From contig NZ_FOYH01000007.1 of NCBI RefSeq assembly GCF_900116015.1, forward strand, positions 1-64,000: a DNA stretch of 64,000 bases, read 5' to 3'. The notes under the pieces were generated by a model. The model was not told the DNA's origin, did no database searches, and worked only from the letters and a program-made list of their open reading frames with translations. A program made the position numbers and the translations under genes. The stretch is from Enterobacter sp. kpr-6 (GTDB lineage Bacteria > Pseudomonadota > Gammaproteobacteria > Enterobacterales > Enterobacteriaceae). Shown here one piece after another: positions 56,856 to 64,000 of this stretch (position 1 is its first letter; each line of letters begins with the position of its first letter).

Positions 56856-58628
56856 ATGGCTAAATACTCAGAAGAATTAAGGGGCGTTGCCCGCTCGCTT
56901 TATTTGCGACATGCCACGCCTAAAGAGATTGCATCAGAATTAAATCTGCCGAATGCGCGGATCGTTTACTACTGGGCAGAAAAATACAACTGGGCGGATT
57001 TGCTCAGTTTTGAAAGCACAGAAGATGCGATTGAGCGCCGTTATCAGCTTCTGGTTGGCCGGGATAATAAGACCGATCAGGAATTAAAGGAGATGGACAC
57101 GCTTATTTCTCACGCAACGAAACTACGTGCGCAAAGCAATAAGCATAAAGAAAAGCTGGCTGAGAGAAAAAACAGCGGGACGGGAGCTGTGCCACAGGAT
57201 GAGGACGGGCAGCAGCCGCGCAAACGTAAGTATAAGAAAAATGATATCTCGTCACTGACTGAAGATGATTTTAACGCCTGGGCAGATGAGCACCTTTTTG
57301 AATATCAGAAACACCTGCGCCTGAACATCGCCCAGCAGGTGCGCAACATTTTAAAAAGCCGCCAGATCGGGGCGACCTGGTATTTTGCGTTTGAGGCTTT
57401 TGAAAATGCGGTGCTCACTGGCGATCCGCAAATCTTCCTTTCAGCCTCAAAAGCTCAGGCTGAGGTGTTCCGCTCATACATCGTTAACATCGCTGAGCAA
57501 TATTTTGGTATCACGCTGACCGGCAACCCGATCCGCCTGAGTAACGGCGCTGAACTGCGCTTTTTGTCCACGAACAAAAACACCGCTCAGTCTTACAGCG
57601 GCCATTTGTACTGCGACGAATATTTTTGGGTGCCGAACTTCGCCAGACTTAACGAAGTCGCCAGCGCGATGGCAACTCACGACAAATGGCGCACTACCTA
57701 CTTTTCCACGCCATCCGCGAAAACGCACCAGGCCTATCCTTTCTGGACGGGTGAGGAGTGGAAACAGGGCAGCAAAAAACGTGCAGCGGTTAAATTCCCT
57801 ACGGTTAGCGATATGCGCGACGGGGGCCGCATCTGCCCAGATGGTCAGTGGCGCTACGTCATCACCATGGAAGACGCCATTAAGGGCGGCTTCAATCTGG
57901 CGAACATCGAGAAGCTGCGCAACCGCTACAACGACACGACATTTAACATGCTCTACATGTGCGTGTTTGTTGACAGCAAAGACTCTGTTTTCAGCTTTTC
58001 AGACCTGGCGGGATGCGCCGTTGAAACGGACACATGGCAGGATCACGACCCGAAAGCCGCCCGGCCATTTGGTGATCGCCCGGTATGGGGCGGTTTCGAC
58101 CCGGCCCGCAGCGGGGACTTGTCCTGTTTTGTCATTATCGCCCCGCCCATGCTGGCCCCGGAAAAATACCGCGTGCTGGCCGTGTTTAACTGGAAAGGTA
58201 TGAACTTCCGCTGGCAGGCAAAGCAGATCGAAGAGCTGTTTAAAAAATACAACTTTACCTACCTGGGCGTTGATGTTACCGGCATCGGGCGCGGCGTCTT
58301 TGACAATATTCAGCATTTTGCCATGCGCGTCGCCGTTGCCATTACCTACAGCCGCAACACCAAAGACCAACTGGTACTTAAAGCCGCTGATGTGGTGGAA
58401 AGCCAGCGTATTGAGTGGAGTAAAGACCTGAAAGAGATCCCGGCCAGCTTCATGGCTATTCGTCGCACGACAACCGCAAGCGGGGGCGCGATGACCTTTG
58501 TTGCCGACCGCAGCGCGGATACCGGACACGCGGAAGCATTCTGGGCAATCGCCCACGCATTACACAACGAACCGCTCAACTATGAGAACACCCCGAAATC
58601 CCGCTGGAGGCTACAGAAAGCAGCATGA
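56856..58628 (+). CDS. Terminase large subunit (gpP)
   Basis: A 590-residue packaging motor of the P2 gpP family with an N-terminal helix-turn-helix (TPKEIASELNLPNARIVYYW, 21-40), a Walker A-like KSRQIGATW at 168-176, a Walker B region near 250 (HLYCDEYFWV) and a C-terminal nuclease domain starting WGGFDPARSGD near 410. It pumps DNA into proheads. It runs opposite to the other head genes; its stop overlaps the portal start. Confidence 0.92.
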   Translation: MAKYSEELRGVARSLYLRHATPKEIASELNLPNARIVYYWAEKYNWADLLSFESTEDAIERRYQLLVGRDNKTDQELKEMDTLISHATKLRAQSNKHKEKLAERKNSGTGAVPQDEDGQQPRKRKYKKNDISSLTEDDFNAWADEHLFEYQKHLRLNIAQQVRNILKSRQIGATWYFAFEAFENAVLTGDPQIFLSASKAQAEVFRSYIVNIAEQYFGITLTGNPIRLSNGAELRFLSTNKNTAQSYSGHLYCDEYFWVPNFARLNEVASAMATHDKWRTTYFSTPSAKTHQAYPFWTGEEWKQGSKKRAAVKFPTVSDMRDGGRICPDGQWRYVITMEDAIKGGFNLANIEKLRNRYNDTTFNMLYMCVFVDSKDSVFSFSDLAGCAVETDTWQDHDPKAARPFGDRPVWGGFDPARSGDLSCFVIIAPPMLAPEKYRVLAVFNWKGMNFRWQAKQIEELFKKYNFTYLGVDVTGIGRGVFDNIQHFAMRVAVAITYSRNTKDQLVLKAADVVESQRIEWSKDLKEIPASFMAIRRTTTASGGAMTFVADRSADTGHAEAFWAIAHALHNEPLNYENTPKSRWRLQKAA

Positions 58629-59671
58629 CGAAACGGAACAAGAGACACCAGGCTAAAACCAGCCAGCGTGACACGACGAAGACCGCACCCGGTAAGAAGA
58701 TGAGCATTCTCCGGTTCGGCAAACCCGAACCGGTACTTACCACTGGCACCGATTACCGGGACGTATGGTATGACAATGACGCCGAGCATTACACGCTGCC
58801 GATTGACCGTCTGGCGCTGGCGCAACTGATTAACCTTAACGGTCAGCACGGCGGCATCATTCACGCCCGTAAAAATCTGGTGATGTCGGATTATGTCGGC
58901 GGCGGGCTGTCACGCGATGACCTCGAAGCGGCCACCTTTGATTTTTTGACGTTCGGAGACGTGGCGCTGCTTAAAATCCGTAACGGATGGGGTGAAGTGG
59001 TTGGGCTGACTCCCCTTCCCGGCCTGTACACACGCCGCCGCAAAACGGGTGAGTTTGTCGTGCTGCAAAACGGCCAGCCGCTGGTTTACCAGCCCGAGGA
59101 TGTGATTTTCCTTAAAATGTACGATCCGCAACAGCATGTTTACGGTCTGCCCGACTACATCGGCGGCATTCATTCCGCATTGCTCAACAGCGAGGCGGTA
59201 ATTTTCCGACGCCGTTATTATCACAACGGCGCACATACGGGCGGCATCCTTTACACGCGTGACCCCAGCATGACAGATGAGATCGAGGAAGAAATTGAAC
59301 ATCAGCTGCGTGACAGTAAAGGCATCGGCAACTTTTCCACCATTCTGGTCAACATTCCGGGCGGGGATAAAGAAGGCGTGCAGTTTATTCAGATGGGGGA
59401 CATTTCTGCAAAAGATGAGTTTGCCAGCGTAAAGAATATCAGTGCTCAGGACATACTGAACGCCCACCGGTTCCCGGCAGGCCTGGCGGGTATCATCCCG
59501 CAGGGAACGGCGGCACCCGGCGATCCCGAAAAGGCAGAACGCGTCTACAAAAAGAGCGAAGTTTTACCTATTCAGAAGCGATTTAGTGAAGCCCTGAAAG
59601 ATGATCGGGAAGTGCCGCCACACCTGCACTTAATATTTACCAATGACACAAATGAAAGCGGTGCGGCATGA
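58625..59671 (+). CDS. Portal protein (gpQ)
   Basis: A 348-residue portal of the P2 gpQ/PBSX family: a dodecameric ring at the head vertex through which DNA enters. It has FGKPEPVLTTGTDYRDVWYD near 35, the stem-region LYTRRRKTGEFVVLQNGQPL near 136 and LPDYIGGIHSALLNSEAVIFRRRYYHNGAH after it. It is translationally coupled to gpP (ATGA). Confidence 0.92.
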   Translation: MTKRNKRHQAKTSQRDTTKTAPGKKMSILRFGKPEPVLTTGTDYRDVWYDNDAEHYTLPIDRLALAQLINLNGQHGGIIHARKNLVMSDYVGGGLSRDDLEAATFDFLTFGDVALLKIRNGWGEVVGLTPLPGLYTRRRKTGEFVVLQNGQPLVYQPEDVIFLKMYDPQQHVYGLPDYIGGIHSALLNSEAVIFRRRYYHNGAHTGGILYTRDPSMTDEIEEEIEHQLRDSKGIGNFSTILVNIPGGDKEGVQFIQMGDISAKDEFASVKNISAQDILNAHRFPAGLAGIIPQGTAAPGDPEKAERVYKKSEVLPIQKRFSEALKDDREVPPHLHLIFTNDTNESGAA

Positions 59672-59721
59672 GACAAAAAAGGTTAAAATCCAGGCACTTT
59701 GGAACGGCTGGAGCTGATGTT

Positions 59722-59991
59722 ATGAGAGTGCTGAAAATTGAATGCCCGGAGTGCGGCTCTAAAGCTGTTATTCGCAAAACGAACCGAAAACACCGGCAGA
59801 TCGCGGACATTTACTGCGCATGTGCCGATGTTGAGTGTGGTCATACTTTTGTTATGAATTTGACGTTTTCCCACACTCTGAGTCCCAGTGCCAAAACAGG
59901 CGATATGATGATGCAAAAATGGCTCAACTCATTATCCCCTGATCAAAAACAGATGGCCTTTGACCTACTGAAACCCGCCGCCGCTGTATAA
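59722..59991 (+). CDS. Ogr/Delta-family zinc-finger late activator
   Basis: An 89-residue activator of phage late promoters. The family zinc site Cys-X2-Cys-X22-Cys-X4-Cys is exact: Cys8, Cys11, Cys34, Cys39. The NLTFSHTLSPSA segment after the finger is also typical. The ATG at 59722 is chosen over the longer frame start at 59668. It should drive the O and P promoters. In P2 ogr lies at the other end, after gene D; here it follows the portal gene. Confidence 0.85.
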   Translation: MRVLKIECPECGSKAVIRKTNRKHRQIADIYCACADVECGHTFVMNLTFSHTLSPSAKTGDMMMQKWLNSLSPDQKQMAFDLLKPAAAV

Positions 59992-60171
59992 AAGACCCCC
60001 GACATGGGGGTTTTTCATTTCCTGCAAAATGATTTCCCGCATTTCGTGTGCAATTTCGCCAATCCATTCCAAAGCAACCATCTTTTCCCTGTCGTTGACC
60101 TCATCGACGAAAACAATTTTTGCCAGCACTTCGATCCGTTCTAATTTCTCTGATGCCTCTAAAAGCTCCAT
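59965..60171 (-). CDS. Uncharacterised small SOS-controlled prophage protein
   Basis: A 68-residue acidic helical protein (MELLEASEKLERIEVLAKIV..., ending YSGGGFQ). A very strong AAGGGAGGGG ribosome site precedes the ATG at 60171, and a LexA box lies 22-41 bases upstream. It has no recognised family. It lies between Q/ogr and A, the slot that holds tum in phage 186 and tin/old in P2, so a role in SOS induction or superinfection is a reasonable guess. Its 3' end overlaps that of ogr by 27 bases, convergently. Confidence 0.7.
   Translation of the reverse strand: MELLEASEKLERIEVLAKIVFVDEVNDREKMVALEWIGEIAHEMREIILQEMKNPHVGGLLYSGGGFQ
59995..60015 (+). terminator. Terminator after the P-Q-ogr operon
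   Basis: ACCCCC-GACAT-GGGGGT followed by TTTT, just after the ogr stop. It lies inside the coding part of the opposite small gene. Confidence 0.75.
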
Positions 60172-60192
60172 TAACCCCTCCCTTAAAACAAA

Positions 60193-60212
60193 TACTGTAC
60201 ATTCATACAGTA
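60193..60212 (-). promoter_or_regulatory. LexA (SOS) box upstream of the 59965-60171 gene
   Basis: TACTGTACATTCATACAGTA: CTGT-N8-ACAG with TA flanks, close to the strong LexA consensus. It lies 22 bases upstream of the start codon. Confidence 0.85.
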
Positions 60213-60292
60213 TACATTTACTCACACTTTGTAAAACCGATTTTTTAGGATAAAAACCAATATGAATTGTATTTTCCGTTACTTACAGAACG

Positions 60293-62314
60293 TTACCACC
60301 CCGGCCACATTTCATTTTGTGGCTCGTCAGGCTTCTCTTTTAATTCACCATTTTTATAAATCAGCGCCGAACGGCCATAAGCCAGCCCGCCACCGCGCTT
60401 AAGAATGTCTATTTCTTCATCAGAACCGGCAAAGCCACGTCTGTGCAGTTGCAGTTTTAATCGTCGGCGGCTTCCACCCTCCGTACAGTTATTGACAGAA
60501 CTCCAAGGGGCGGCGCTGCCGCCAGAAAACCCCGCCTCCGCTGGCGCTTCGGCCAACTTCGGCACCTTCGCCCACTTCACCAGACGCGTGCAAACAGATG
60601 AATCAGGAACGAACGGAGAGTAAACACCCTGAACACGCTGCACGGCTTCGGCGTATTCGTTTCCCTGTTCCGTGATTTCATAGGCGAGACGCACAACCAG
60701 ATCCCGGCGTGCGACCAGTGCACCGCCCTGCGCCTGCGTGTAAGACGCCCAGCACCCCACATCAGCGGCGGCAAGCACGGCATCCATGCGGTTGTCTGTC
60801 AGTTGCAGATCACGCAGGCGGCGAAGCTCGCGCCATACCGTCACCGGTGCGCCTCCGATTTGCTGAAACTGACGAATGCGCCAGCGCGAGGCCCACGCCG
60901 AAACTGATTTAGCCATGTCACGCAGATTTTCCCCGGTTTCGTCGTCCGTCTCGCCATCCAGCGCGAAGCCGTCAATATTCTTTGAGATGTATTTTGCGAT
61001 GTAGCCGGTAGCGCTGCCTTTATCTGGATCGATAGGCTCAACGTGAAAACGCGCTTTAAGCGCGTGCGGTGTCTGGAGTTCTTCGGAATCCGCTATGCGG
61101 GCATGAAAGCAGATGATATCGCGCACCGCTTCAACATCCTGCGGGCGCATGAACAGCAACATGTGCCAGTGAGGTGTCCCGTCGTGGTGCGGTTCAACCA
61201 CACGGAAGCCGAAAACATGAATACCGGCGCGTGACAACGCCGCGCGGGTTTTAGCCCACACGTTGCACAGATAGCGCTGCGTGTCCTGCGGGCTGGCCCC
61301 GTTCCACTGCGACACAAAGCCGCCTTTGCTGTGCACCGCGTGGTAACGCGATGGGGCGGTGATGGTATAAAACTCTCCCGCCATGCCCTGCTCGTTGGCG
61401 ATATCCTCAAAGCCACGCATACGCACCATTAGCTCACAACGGCGGATCGCCGGATTAGCCACACTGCCATACACCTGATCGGCAAGGGCGATGCGGTCCC
61501 CGTCTTCGTTTATCAGGTCAAACTTTTTAAAAAACTCAGCGTTACGCTTCTTCTGGTCAATCCACTCTCCCAGAGACTTGCGCGATACATAAGCGCTTGC
61601 CGCTTTTTGCACCTGCCCCACGGCGATGGCCATATGCTCACGTTGCAGATCGCGGGCGCGTTTTAACCGCAGATACCACCACGCCGGGGCCATCATGCGA
61701 AGAATCCCGCATTCAGCGTGACGCGCGGTGATGGTGTCATTTTCAATCATCGCCCAGTAAGGTGCGCTGAAATTGATATAGCCGACCATCTCCCCCAGTT
61801 GCGTAAAAGCGGCAATGGTGCGGCGATCAAGCTCATTTAAATCTGAGGCATCAGTTTTGATTGAGTCGGTGTAATCGTAAAAAGCCTGCGCAAGCCATGC
61901 GGCGATTTTGCCGCCCAGTTGTTTAAGTTCCGGGCGCTCAAGTGAAGGTAAACGGGAAAGCATTTTCCAGAAGGGGAGATCGTCAGCGCCACCCGGCAGG
62001 GCATAACGCGTCATAACTTTACGCAGGCGTGGCAATACATTCTGTCCGATGGTGCGGCGCAAAAATGTATTGGCACGACGACGCCCATTAACGCCGTTAA
62101 AAAGCGTTTCGTAGCGATTGCCAAAATACCCGGCTAACCAGTCGGGCATTTCATGAAGATATTGTGAACGGTAGGCGTAATCGTCTGGATTAACATGCCA
62201 CAGGCGGCGCTCAGTGATAGTAGCGTCACGCGGCACACCAGGCGCAAACATGTCACGCCGCCATGAATCGACGGCGTGATGCTGACCCGCTAATGCTAAA
62301 GCTGAATCAGGCAC
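60293..62314 (-). CDS. Replication initiation protein gpA (HUH endonuclease)
   Basis: A 673-residue rolling-circle replication initiator of the P2 gpA family. The HUH metal motif is in GTPHWHMLLFM (His382, His384), and the two catalytic tyrosines are in ATGYIAKYISKN (Tyr438, Tyr442). The start is GTG at 62314, overlapping the upstream small membrane gene by 8 bases. It nicks the phage origin and joins ends during replication. It is the last gene of the leftward early operon. Confidence 0.93.
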   Translation of the reverse strand: MPDSALALAGQHHAVDSWRRDMFAPGVPRDATITERRLWHVNPDDYAYRSQYLHEMPDWLAGYFGNRYETLFNGVNGRRRANTFLRRTIGQNVLPRLRKVMTRYALPGGADDLPFWKMLSRLPSLERPELKQLGGKIAAWLAQAFYDYTDSIKTDASDLNELDRRTIAAFTQLGEMVGYINFSAPYWAMIENDTITARHAECGILRMMAPAWWYLRLKRARDLQREHMAIAVGQVQKAASAYVSRKSLGEWIDQKKRNAEFFKKFDLINEDGDRIALADQVYGSVANPAIRRCELMVRMRGFEDIANEQGMAGEFYTITAPSRYHAVHSKGGFVSQWNGASPQDTQRYLCNVWAKTRAALSRAGIHVFGFRVVEPHHDGTPHWHMLLFMRPQDVEAVRDIICFHARIADSEELQTPHALKARFHVEPIDPDKGSATGYIAKYISKNIDGFALDGETDDETGENLRDMAKSVSAWASRWRIRQFQQIGGAPVTVWRELRRLRDLQLTDNRMDAVLAAADVGCWASYTQAQGGALVARRDLVVRLAYEITEQGNEYAEAVQRVQGVYSPFVPDSSVCTRLVKWAKVPKLAEAPAEAGFSGGSAAPWSSVNNCTEGGSRRRLKLQLHRRGFAGSDEEIDILKRGGGLAYGRSALIYKNGELKEKPDEPQNEMWPGW

Positions 62315-62519
62315 GATTTACCCACCTGATCCACGCATCGCAAAGCATCCCAAGCCCAAAAAAAGAAAGCAGCGCGGGCCAGAAGAATGCACATACGAGG
62401 ACAATAATTAAATCAGCGCTATCAGCTTTCCCTTCTTCTTCCGCAACTTCGGCAGTGAAATAGAAAAACGCCGCCACGCAGCCGGTGAGATAGATCACCA
62501 TCGTAACTGCATCAAACAT
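62307..62519 (-). CDS. Small phage membrane protein
   Basis: A 70-residue protein with two membrane segments (about 5-23 and 36-60) and an acidic loop (EVAEEEGKADSAD) between them. It overlaps dam (8 bases) and gpA (8 bases), so it is clearly part of the early operon. No family recognised; a role in superinfection exclusion or lysogeny is only a guess. Confidence 0.65.
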   Translation of the reverse strand: MFDAVTMVIYLTGCVAAFFYFTAEVAEEEGKADSADLIIVLVCAFFWPALLSFFGLGMLCDAWIRWVNRA

Positions 62520-63342
62520 TCACTACCGCCTTACCTTCACCGGCAGGCGCTTTGATGATCAGCTCTGCGGCCGTTTTCTGGCTGGTAGCTGCTGCACCAA
62601 CGCTACGCGGGGCATTGATACGGACTAAATCAAAACCAGCGTAAAGCAGATGCACGGTATCAATATCGCTGTTTGAGGCGATCACGCTCACGCCCTCGCC
62701 CGCCAGCTTCCTGAGCTTACGTGCCAGCTTGCCGTGATCGAGGTGTGTAAAGCCGCCGCCATGGTAAGCGGTGAAATTTGAGGATTCAGTCAGGTACGGC
62801 GGATCGCAATAAACCACATCCCCCGCCCGCACCATTGCCAGTGTTTGCATATAGCCAGCGGTGACAAATGTTGCCCGCTGTGCTTTTTGAGCAAACGCTC
62901 TAATTTCTGTTACCGGGAAATAGGGGTTTACATATTTGCCATAAGGCACGTTGAAAAGCCCGTTACGGTTGTAACGGCAAAGGCCATTAAAGCAATGACG
63001 ATTTAAAAAGAGGAAAAACACGGCACGCTCAAGCGGATAAAGCTGCCCCGCATTGAAAATCTCGCGGGCATTGAGATAACCCGCCTTTGTGTTTTTCAAC
63101 AAAAACATATTGCCGAGGTGATGAATCACCGCCTCTGGCTTTTCTTTAATCTGCTGATAAAGGTTAATCAGATCGGGATTAACGTCAGCAATCAGGTATT
63201 CTTCATACTCTGTATTCATCATGACGGCGCATGAACCGGCGAACGGCTCAACCAAGCGCTTACCTTCCGGCAGATGAGGACGCAGGCGCGGCATGAGACG
63301 GGCTTTACTTCCGACCCATTTAAGCGGCGTTTTTATTGCCAT
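62512..63342 (-). CDS. Phage DNA adenine methyltransferase (Dam type)
   Basis: A 276-residue N6-adenine methylase of the D12/Dam class with the N-terminal PLKWVGSKARLMPRL block, SAM-binding FAGSCAVMMN near 35-45 and catalytic DPPY near 179 (VVYCDPPYLTES). The expected target is GATC. It overlaps both neighbouring genes. Phages carry it to protect against host restriction or to mimic host methylation in replication control. Confidence 0.9.
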   Translation of the reverse strand: MAIKTPLKWVGSKARLMPRLRPHLPEGKRLVEPFAGSCAVMMNTEYEEYLIADVNPDLINLYQQIKEKPEAVIHHLGNMFLLKNTKAGYLNAREIFNAGQLYPLERAVFFLFLNRHCFNGLCRYNRNGLFNVPYGKYVNPYFPVTEIRAFAQKAQRATFVTAGYMQTLAMVRAGDVVYCDPPYLTESSNFTAYHGGGFTHLDHGKLARKLRKLAGEGVSVIASNSDIDTVHLLYAGFDLVRINAPRSVGAAATSQKTAAELIIKAPAGEGKAVVNV

Positions 63343-63566
63343 GCTGCACCGCCCTTGCTTTCAATGGCTGCGGCTTCCTCGCGGATCAGTTCCACAATTT
63401 CGGCAGCAGACAGGCCAGCATTAGCGGCATGGGTAGCCAGCTTATCAAGGCGGGCGGAGCACAGATCGGCGGCAGCGGCTTTTCCTTCCTGCGTGGCCTG
63501 ATTCAGCATGAGCAGCAGGTCAGTACCCGCATTAGTTTTCGGTAAAAACATGCGTGTCGTTTGCAT
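63333..63566 (-). CDS. DUF2732-family phage protein
   Basis: A 77-residue helical protein with the ADLCSARLDKLATHAANAGL core characteristic of DUF2732 proteins of P2-like prophages. A GGAG ribosome site precedes the ATG. It lies in the early region between the partial gene at the window edge and dam. The function is unknown. Confidence 0.75.
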   Translation of the reverse strand: MQTTRMFLPKTNAGTDLLLMLNQATQEGKAAAADLCSARLDKLATHAANAGLSAAEIVELIREEAAAIESKGGAAWQ

Positions 63567-63632
63567 TTTGGTATCTCCAGGGCAAAAGAATCCCCGGCCA
63601 CGTTATGCGTGGCCTGAAAATTCAGAGGTTAA

Positions 63633-64000
63633 TTAGTTAAGGCGCAGGTTTTGCGGGCAGGCAGCCGAGTAATTAGGGGCTGGCACCTGGTGTAATTCGA
63701 ACGTATTGCGCCACCAGTTTTGGATCAACGTTGTGATTTCGCCCTGGCCCAGTGCGCCAGCGGCGTAAAACATGGCGCGAATACTCGCCAGCGCTTCAAT
63801 CTGGCTTTCGCGGGTTTCGGCTTCGCGGTAAGCGGCACACCACAACGCAGCATTGGCAGCAAGCCAGTGGCGCGGGCTGGTCATGTGATCAGTGTCGTTA
63901 AAGAAAAACGGATGAAGCAGGACACGCCCGCCTTTGTCCGTGTTTTTACGCAGAAAGATCACCGCATAATTCATCGGCACACGCCATGCTTCCAGCTCAT
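63633..64000 (-). CDS. Phage early-region protein, N-terminus outside the window
   Basis: The frame ends at 63633 and stays open past the right edge (…ELEAWRVPMNYAVIFLRKNTDKGG), so the GTG at 63980 is probably not the start. It looks like the DUF5347-type early proteins of P2-like prophages (WRVPMNYAVIFLRK, then HWLAANAALWCAAYREAE). The function is unknown. It belongs to the leftward early operon. Confidence 0.6.
   Translation of the reverse strand, partial: ELEAWRVPMNYAVIFLRKNTDKGGRVLLHPFFFNDTDHMTSPRHWLAANAALWCAAYREAETRESQIEALASIRAMFYAAGALGQGEITTLIQNWWRNTFELHQVPAPNYSAACPQNLRLN

Noticed and set aside
59672-60292. cos site
   Set aside because: By P2 logic cos should lie between Q and A, but I could not recognise a cohesive-end sequence by eye.

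Overview
The window is a piece of an enterobacterial chromosome, most likely Enterobacter or a close relative (Lelliottia, Leclercia, Kosakonia). It is moderately GC-rich, the core proteins recognised from memory match their E. coli counterparts in length and sequence almost throughout, and the local gene content follows the Enterobacter/Salmonella pattern (a diguanylate cyclase beside fhuF, an ohrR-ohr insertion before dnaT). Positions 1-38331 are ordinary chromosome. From about 38340 to the right edge lies a P2/HP1-type prophage whose right end is outside the window.

Region 1 (1-22280) corresponds to the E. coli 98-99 minute region. In order it holds the 3' end of a tRNA-Leu, yjjZ, a membrane GGDEF protein, fhuF, an orphan cellobiose-type PTS IIC, a YbaK-like tRNA deacylase, the LuxR-type pair yjjQ-bglJ, the succinate exporter yjjP-yjjB, a TetR regulator, ohrR and ohr, the primosome genes dnaT-dnaC, opgB, tsr, btsT-yjiX-yjiA, an aldehyde dehydrogenase, a frameshifted VOC-family remnant and yjiN. 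Region 2 (22283-38331) jumps to the E. coli 69 minute region: hldE, glnE, ygiF, ygiM, cca, uppP, folB, plsY, tsaD, the rpsU-dnaG-rpoD macromolecular-synthesis operon, mug and the tRNA-Ile2 gene ileX. The E. coli genes yjjA and ttdRABT are missing from their usual places. Visible control elements include Fur boxes (yjjZ, fhuF), BtsR-type direct repeats (btsT), a sigma-28 promoter (tsr), an OhrR-type operator, the heat-shock promoter inside dnaG and the rpsU-dnaG attenuator.

Region 3 (about 38340-64000+) is a prophage next to ileX. Late genes run leftward from gpO to the tail-tip hub, and terminase and portal (P, Q) run rightward from the same divergent promoter region. The tail sheath, tube, tape-measure and DUF2590 genes are of the HP1/K139 type rather than classical P2, and the lysis genes sit between the tube gene and the tail assembly chaperone. 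The right part holds an Ogr-like activator, a rolling-circle replication initiator (gpA), a Dam methylase and small early genes, transcribed leftward in a tightly overlapping operon.

The two most interesting signals are in the prophage. First, the tail assembly chaperone gene ends in a canonical A_AAA_AAC slippery heptamer directly before its stop codon, and the -1 frame stays open for exactly 64 codons to a stop that overlaps the tape-measure start. Second, two small uncharacterised genes, one at the attachment-site end and one between Q and A (the position of tum in phage 186), each lie directly behind a near-perfect LexA box, which suggests SOS-triggered induction or cargo functions.
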